From positions 124,001-188,000 of the forward strand of contig NZ_BBYJ01000005.1 in the NCBI RefSeq assembly GCF_001528665.1: DNA of 64,000 bases. The letters are read 5' to 3'. The notes beneath the pieces were generated by a model that searched no databases, had not been told where the DNA came from, and worked only from the letters and a program-made list of their open reading frames with translations. Position numbers and translations under genes: made by a program. The first letter of the stretch is position 1; every line of letters starts with the position of its first letter. Source of the stretch: Microtetraspora malaysiensis (GTDB lineage: Bacteria > Actinomycetota > Actinomycetes > Streptosporangiales > Streptosporangiaceae). Below, in pieces: positions 60,699-64,000 of this stretch.

Positions 60699-60984
60699 AC
60701 CGGGATCTGGCGTGGTGGTCGACCTCTATGAGATTGCCCAGCGCGGCGAAACCGTCGTTCACTTCCACGAAGTACTCGCCGCCGGGGGGCTGTCGAGCCG
60801 GACCCAGCGGCCCATCCATCGTGTGTACATATTGGATTCTGTCCAGAAGCGGTACCCGGCTTCGGGCGGAGCGGCGACCGGCGGCCGCAGGTCCCGCCCC
60901 ATCCTCCGGCTCGCTCTCCGGGGCGCCTTCAGGACTCCTCAACTGTGACGGGATCAGTCGTCTGGCATGGTCGTACTCCGCGCA

Positions 60985-61998
60985 TCAGTCAGCGAGAGTC
61001 CTGGGCAAGCCGAACCGCGCGAATACCCCGCTGTCGAACCGGGTGATGGCGCTCACGCGCTCGCCTGCCAGTGTGATGACGAACAGGCCGAACGCGTGTG
61101 CCACCTGGGTGAGCGGGTCGCGGAGGTAGACACCGAATGCCGGTTGGCCGTTGGCGCGGGTCGGCACGAGCCGATAACGGCGACCGTGGCGGAAGGCGAT
61201 CGTGCCGAAGAACCGAGCTGCCAGTTCTCGGCCTTGGTATTCGAGCGGGACCGGAGGCATGCGTACCCAGACGTCGTCGGTCATCAACGCGACGACGGCC
61301 TGGACGTCGCTGTCCTCGAACGCTTGAACCAGCCGACTGAGCACTTCCTGCTCGGCGGGCGAGTTCGCCGCCGGAGTCGGCTGGTCCGTCTTGGGTAGCT
61401 CCCGGGCAAGGGTTGCCCGGGCCCGCTTAAGGGCGCTGGCAACCGACTGATCGGTGGTGTCCAGCATCTCGGCGACTTGACGGGCGGGAAAGTCCAGCAC
61501 CTCACACAAGATCAATGCGGCTCTCTGGCGAGGCGGGAGAAGTTGCAACGCCGTGATGAACGCGAGAGAAACGGCCTCGCGTGCCTCATAACGGGCCTCC
61601 GGGCCGGCTGCGGTGTCGGGAAGGTCGGCGAGTAGCACGTCGGGGTAGGGCTCCAGCCAGACCACCTCTCCTCGGCGGGTCGGCTCGGGCGCCTCGACAT
61701 CTAGCCCTGTCAGATCGGCGGGCGGGCGCCGGCTGGCCGTGCGCAACAAGTTCAGGCAACGGTTGGTGGCAATCCGGTACAGCCACGTGCGGAAAGACGC
61801 TCGTCCCTCGAACCCGGCCAGACCACGCCAGGCGGCGGCGAGGGTCTCCTGCAGGGCGTCCTCGGCGTCGGCGAGCGAGCCCAAGAACCGGTAGCAATGG
61901 ATCTGCACCTCGCCTCGATACCGGCCGACCAGCTGCTCGAACGCCGCCTCGTCCCCGGAGCGGGCCCGCTCGATCAAGTCAATGCTCAACGGCGCCAT
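60985..61998 (-). CDS. ECF sigma factor with SnoaL-like C-terminal domain
   Basis: 337 residues from ATG 61998. Sigma region 2 ('AFEQLVGRYRGEVQIHCYRFLGSLADAEDALQETLAAAWRG', 'RTWLYRIATNRCLN') and region 4 ('LPPRQRAALILCEVLDFPARQVAEMLDTTDQSVASALKRARATL'), then a ~120-residue SnoaL/NTF2-like extension ('VQAVVALMTDDVWVRMPPVPLEYQGRELAARFF'). ECF41/SigJ-like groups use this extension as a built-in activity control instead of an anti-sigma factor (known). No partner enzyme (carboxymuconolactone decarboxylase, DUF1348) is adjacent. Confidence 0.9.
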   Translation of the reverse strand: MAPLSIDLIERARSGDEAAFEQLVGRYRGEVQIHCYRFLGSLADAEDALQETLAAAWRGLAGFEGRASFRTWLYRIATNRCLNLLRTASRRPPADLTGLDVEAPEPTRRGEVVWLEPYPDVLLADLPDTAAGPEARYEAREAVSLAFITALQLLPPRQRAALILCEVLDFPARQVAEMLDTTDQSVASALKRARATLARELPKTDQPTPAANSPAEQEVLSRLVQAFEDSDVQAVVALMTDDVWVRMPPVPLEYQGRELAARFFGTIAFRHGRRYRLVPTRANGQPAFGVYLRDPLTQVAHAFGLFVITLAGERVSAITRFDSGVFARFGLPRTLAD

Positions 61999-62134
61999 CC
62001 TCGCGCACCTCGCCCTTCCTCTTCCGGTCCTCCGTATGTGTAGACACCGGCCTGCCCGGAAGCTGGGCGGTGCAGCGCCCAATCGCAGGACCAGCCGGTG
62101 TCAGTACATGCACGGGTGAAGCGCTCCGGCGCGC

Positions 62135-62344
62135 TTTCAGCATGGCCTCGATGTCGTCGCGGACGACGTCGGCCTTCGCGGCGGACTTGTCGTTGTCGGT
62201 GAACTCGTGGACGACAGTCCAGCCATGCCGGGCTGCTGTTGCCCGGTTGAGCTTGTGTTGATCCTGAACTCCACGTTCGTCCCGCCTGGTGTCAGCGGAG
62301 ACGCAAGCGTGGGAGGCGACGGGGATGTGGGATGGCTCAGGCAA
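62135..62344 (-). pseudogene. Serine recombinase N-terminal remnant
   Basis: About 70 codons read 'SADTRRDERGVQDQHKLNR', 'GWTVVHEFTDNDKSAAK' and 'RDDIEAMLKA', the order seen in the catalytic domain of large serine recombinases/resolvases (S-x-D, E-R-G-V-x-x-Q, D-N-D-x-S-A). The rest of the catalytic domain and the DNA-binding part are gone. It marks a decayed integrated element. Confidence 0.6.
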
Positions 62345-62620
62345 GGCGACCTCCGCAAGAATTATTGCGTCAAGCGAAGGCCTACCAGCAGTGGTTGCCG
62401 GTCAGTTTCGCCAGCGCTCCGGGGCCGATCGAGCCTGGAATGTCAGGGAGAAGTAACCGAAGGTGCGTCGCAGGGCGTCCGCGGAGATGGCGGGCGCGCC
62501 GTTGCGGTCGACCAGGTCCGCCTCGGCCGCGAACTCATCCGGCATCGGGTCGTGTGCTTTGAGATCATGACTGTATTCGCTGCGGCGGACCGAGTCGTTG
62601 GCCTCTACCCCCCAGGGAAA
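62345..62620. other. Spacer before the phosphotransferase gene, no intact gene
   Basis: 276 bp. A minus-strand frame across 62402-62560 ('DEFAAEADLVDRNGAPAISADALRRTFGYFSL') looks partly coding and could be the tail of a lost gene, but no family is recognised. AGGGA before ATG 62621 is the only expression signal seen. Confidence 0.35.
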
Positions 62621-63469
62621 ATGAACTCTTTCACCTACGTCGAATCGTCCGAGTCCCACCCCGAGATCCCACTCGTCGGCGGTGACGTCACCGAGGGGGT
62701 TGTGCGGGTCGGCGACACTGTGCGCCGGCCGGTCGGCCCCAACGCCCCGCTTGTCCACGCGTTGCTGGGCCATCTGGAGGAAGCCGGGTACCCGGGCGCG
62801 CCGCGGTTCCTCGGCATCGACGCGGCCGGGCGCGAGGTACTGACCTTCGTTCCCGGCGAGGTCGCGGGGCGGCCGAGGCCGGCGTGGCTCGCCGACGAGG
62901 AGCGGCTGGCCTCCGTCGGGCGCCTCGTACGCGGCTACCACGCCGCCGTCGCGGGGTTCGTCATCCCTGAAGGGGTGCGGCCGAGCCGGGGGCTCTCGGA
63001 GCCGCCGGGTATGCCGCCCGCGCCGCGATACCCGGCTGAGGTGGTCGGGCACAGGGATTACACGCCAGACAACATCGTGTTCCGGGACGGTGAGGCGGCC
63101 GCGCTGATCGACTTCGACCTCGCCAGGCCGACCACCCGGGTAGATGAGGTGTCCAACGCGATGATGTACTGGGCGCCGTTGTGCGACCCCGTCGATGCCG
63201 ACCCGCTGTTGCGGAAGGTGGACGTGCCGCGCCGCTGCCGGATCCTGGCCGACGCCTACGGGATGTCGGACGTCGACCGTTCCCGGCTCGTCGAGATGCT
63301 CACGCTGGGGACCCGGCGGGCGTGGTTCCTGATGAAGCAGAGAGCCGAGGAGCAGGGCGGTGGCTGGGCGAGGATGTGGGATGAGGGCATCGGGGATGAG
63401 ATCAAGCGGCGCGAGGCCTGGCTGGATCGCCATGGCGCGGCCATCGATGCGGCGCTGAGCACACCGTAA
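62621..63469 (+). CDS. Aminoglycoside phosphotransferase (APH)-family kinase
   Basis: 282 residues. Kinase-like fold: N-terminal 'EIPLVGGDVTEGVVRVGDTVRRP', catalytic loop His144-R-Asp146-Y-T-P-D-Asn151, and metal motif Asp164-F-Asp166. Such enzymes phosphorylate small hydroxyl compounds (aminoglycosides, choline, homoserine and others). A stand-alone gene in decayed DNA may be a resistance gene, but the substrate cannot be told. ATG 62621. Confidence 0.85.
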   Translation: MNSFTYVESSESHPEIPLVGGDVTEGVVRVGDTVRRPVGPNAPLVHALLGHLEEAGYPGAPRFLGIDAAGREVLTFVPGEVAGRPRPAWLADEERLASVGRLVRGYHAAVAGFVIPEGVRPSRGLSEPPGMPPAPRYPAEVVGHRDYTPDNIVFRDGEAAALIDFDLARPTTRVDEVSNAMMYWAPLCDPVDADPLLRKVDVPRRCRILADAYGMSDVDRSRLVEMLTLGTRRAWFLMKQRAEEQGGGWARMWDEGIGDEIKRREAWLDRHGAAIDAALSTP

Positions 63470-63650
63470 TCCCGTCAGTGCCACGGTTTGTGCCACACCG
63501 GGCCAATTCCAAGATCATCACTGCGCCGTAGTTCTGGCCACCCTCGTCGGTGGGGATCTAGTGCCGCATCAGCTGGGGTTTGCCCCGCTTCGTCGCGACA
63601 TGCCGATCAAGGTCCCACCGCGATCGGCGTGATCGCCTCACACTCTGCTC

Positions 63651-63866
63651 ATGGCCAAGCGGGTTCGCGCACCCAGGGTGCGCGGCACCTACCTCAACCG
63701 GATCGAGGCCCAGTTCACCGCGCTGCGCGAGTCCACCCTCAACGGCACCGACGACGCCGACCACCGGGAGCAGGCCAGCATGATCCGCCGCTACATCGCC
63801 TGGCGAAACCGCAACACCGACAACCCCCGCCTACGCGCCGTCGTCGGCAGGGCCAACGTCGCCTGA
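63651..63866 (+). pseudogene. IS630-family transposase C-terminal remnant
   Basis: 71 codons: 'RVRGTYLNRIEAQFTALRESTLNGTDDADHREQASMIRRYIAWRNRN' (split: about residues 10-55), the typical end of IS630 transposases ('W(I/L)E..FTALR...G.D...H.EQ...IRRYI.WRN'). The DDE core and N-terminus are absent; 63470-63650 upstream contains no other part. The minus-strand GNAT gene ends inside it. Confidence 0.75.
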
Positions 63867-64000
63867 GGCTCCGTCGAGTTTCTTGAGCATCTTCACCGAG
63901 GTCGTCTGGTAGCCGAGCGACTCGTAAAGGCCACGCGCGCCTGTGTTGAACCCAAAGACGCTGAGACCCAGAGTATGAGCGCCCTGCGCCCGGGCGTATT
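63831..64000 (-). CDS. GNAT acetyltransferase C-terminus (cut by right edge)
   Basis: The minus-strand frame from the window edge reads 'YARAQGAHTLGLSVFGFNTGARGLYESLGYQTTSVKM' (split here), then 'LKKL', a typical GNAT end (N...A..LYESLGY). It then continues 'DGASGDVGPADDGA' to a stop at 63831, inside the IS630 remnant. The extra tail suggests that the natural stop was lost when the IS element inserted. Confidence 0.7.
   Translation of the reverse strand, partial: YARAQGAHTLGLSVFGFNTGARGLYESLGYQTTSVKMLKKLDGASGDVGPADDGA

Noticed and set aside
62402-63496. Long minus-strand open frame opposite the APH-type gene
   Set aside because: The plus strand has the full kinase motif set; the opposite product is low-complexity.

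Overview
The window is very G+C-rich DNA. It has dense, often overlapping (ATGA/GTGA) genes, Shine-Dalgarno sites of the GGAGG type and GTG starts. It encodes an F420-type LLM oxidoreductase, Acg-type nitroreductase, BlaI/M56 pair, SelA/SelB and many TetR/GntR/MarR/WYL regulators. This points to a filamentous actinomycete, most likely a member of Streptosporangiales (inference from gene content only). No rRNA, tRNA or CRISPR array was recognised.

Layout. 0-2.4 kb: a CHAT protease gene (cut by the left edge) behind a helical TPR-like protein, next to a Tn3 transposase remnant. 2.6-5.4 kb: TetR-FAD monooxygenase pair and a STAS anti-anti-sigma protein. 5.7-8.7 kb: BlaI regulator, M56 metalloprotease, a BlaI-box-like dyad, then a DsbA-like thioredoxin and a CcdA-like membrane reductase. 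8.75-13.2 kb: selA-selB and a glutathione-independent formaldehyde dehydrogenase. 13.2-25.2 kb: a ten-gene minus-strand catabolic operon (dehydrogenase, sugar-type ABC importer, enolase-superfamily dehydratase, GntR regulator, aldehyde dehydrogenase, DUF2804, GlpD, GlpK) with a perfect palindrome at its promoter. 25.3-32 kb: endonuclease V, a DEDDh exonuclease, OhrR-type regulator, and a dormancy/stress-like group (M50-CBS protease, universal stress protein, Acg nitroreductase).

32-38.1 kb: a complete peptide/nickel-type ABC importer with a divergent Lrp regulator and an internal hairpin. 38.2-40.6 kb: small genes, a membrane protein plus winged-helix regulator pair preceded by two matching dyads, and an LLM oxidoreductase. 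40.6-50.7 kb: a second oligopeptide-type ABC importer running into a tandem-GNAT gene, then namZ, murQ and an AmiE-like serine hydrolase. Together these look like a peptidoglycan (MurNAc/muropeptide) salvage locus that uses an ABC importer where Bacillus uses a PTS.

50.7-64 kb: accessory and partly decayed DNA. Intact genes (RyR-like protein, HxlR + imine reductase, MerR-methyltransferase fusion, DUF1330, alpha/beta hydrolase + WYL regulator, a low-G+C VOC protein, SRPBCC, ECF sigma with SnoaL-like tail, APH-type kinase) are mixed with fragments of IS630 and Tn3 transposases, a serine recombinase, a DNA methylase, an SDR, an FAD monooxygenase and a TetR protein. The right edge cuts a GNAT gene whose end runs into an IS630 remnant.
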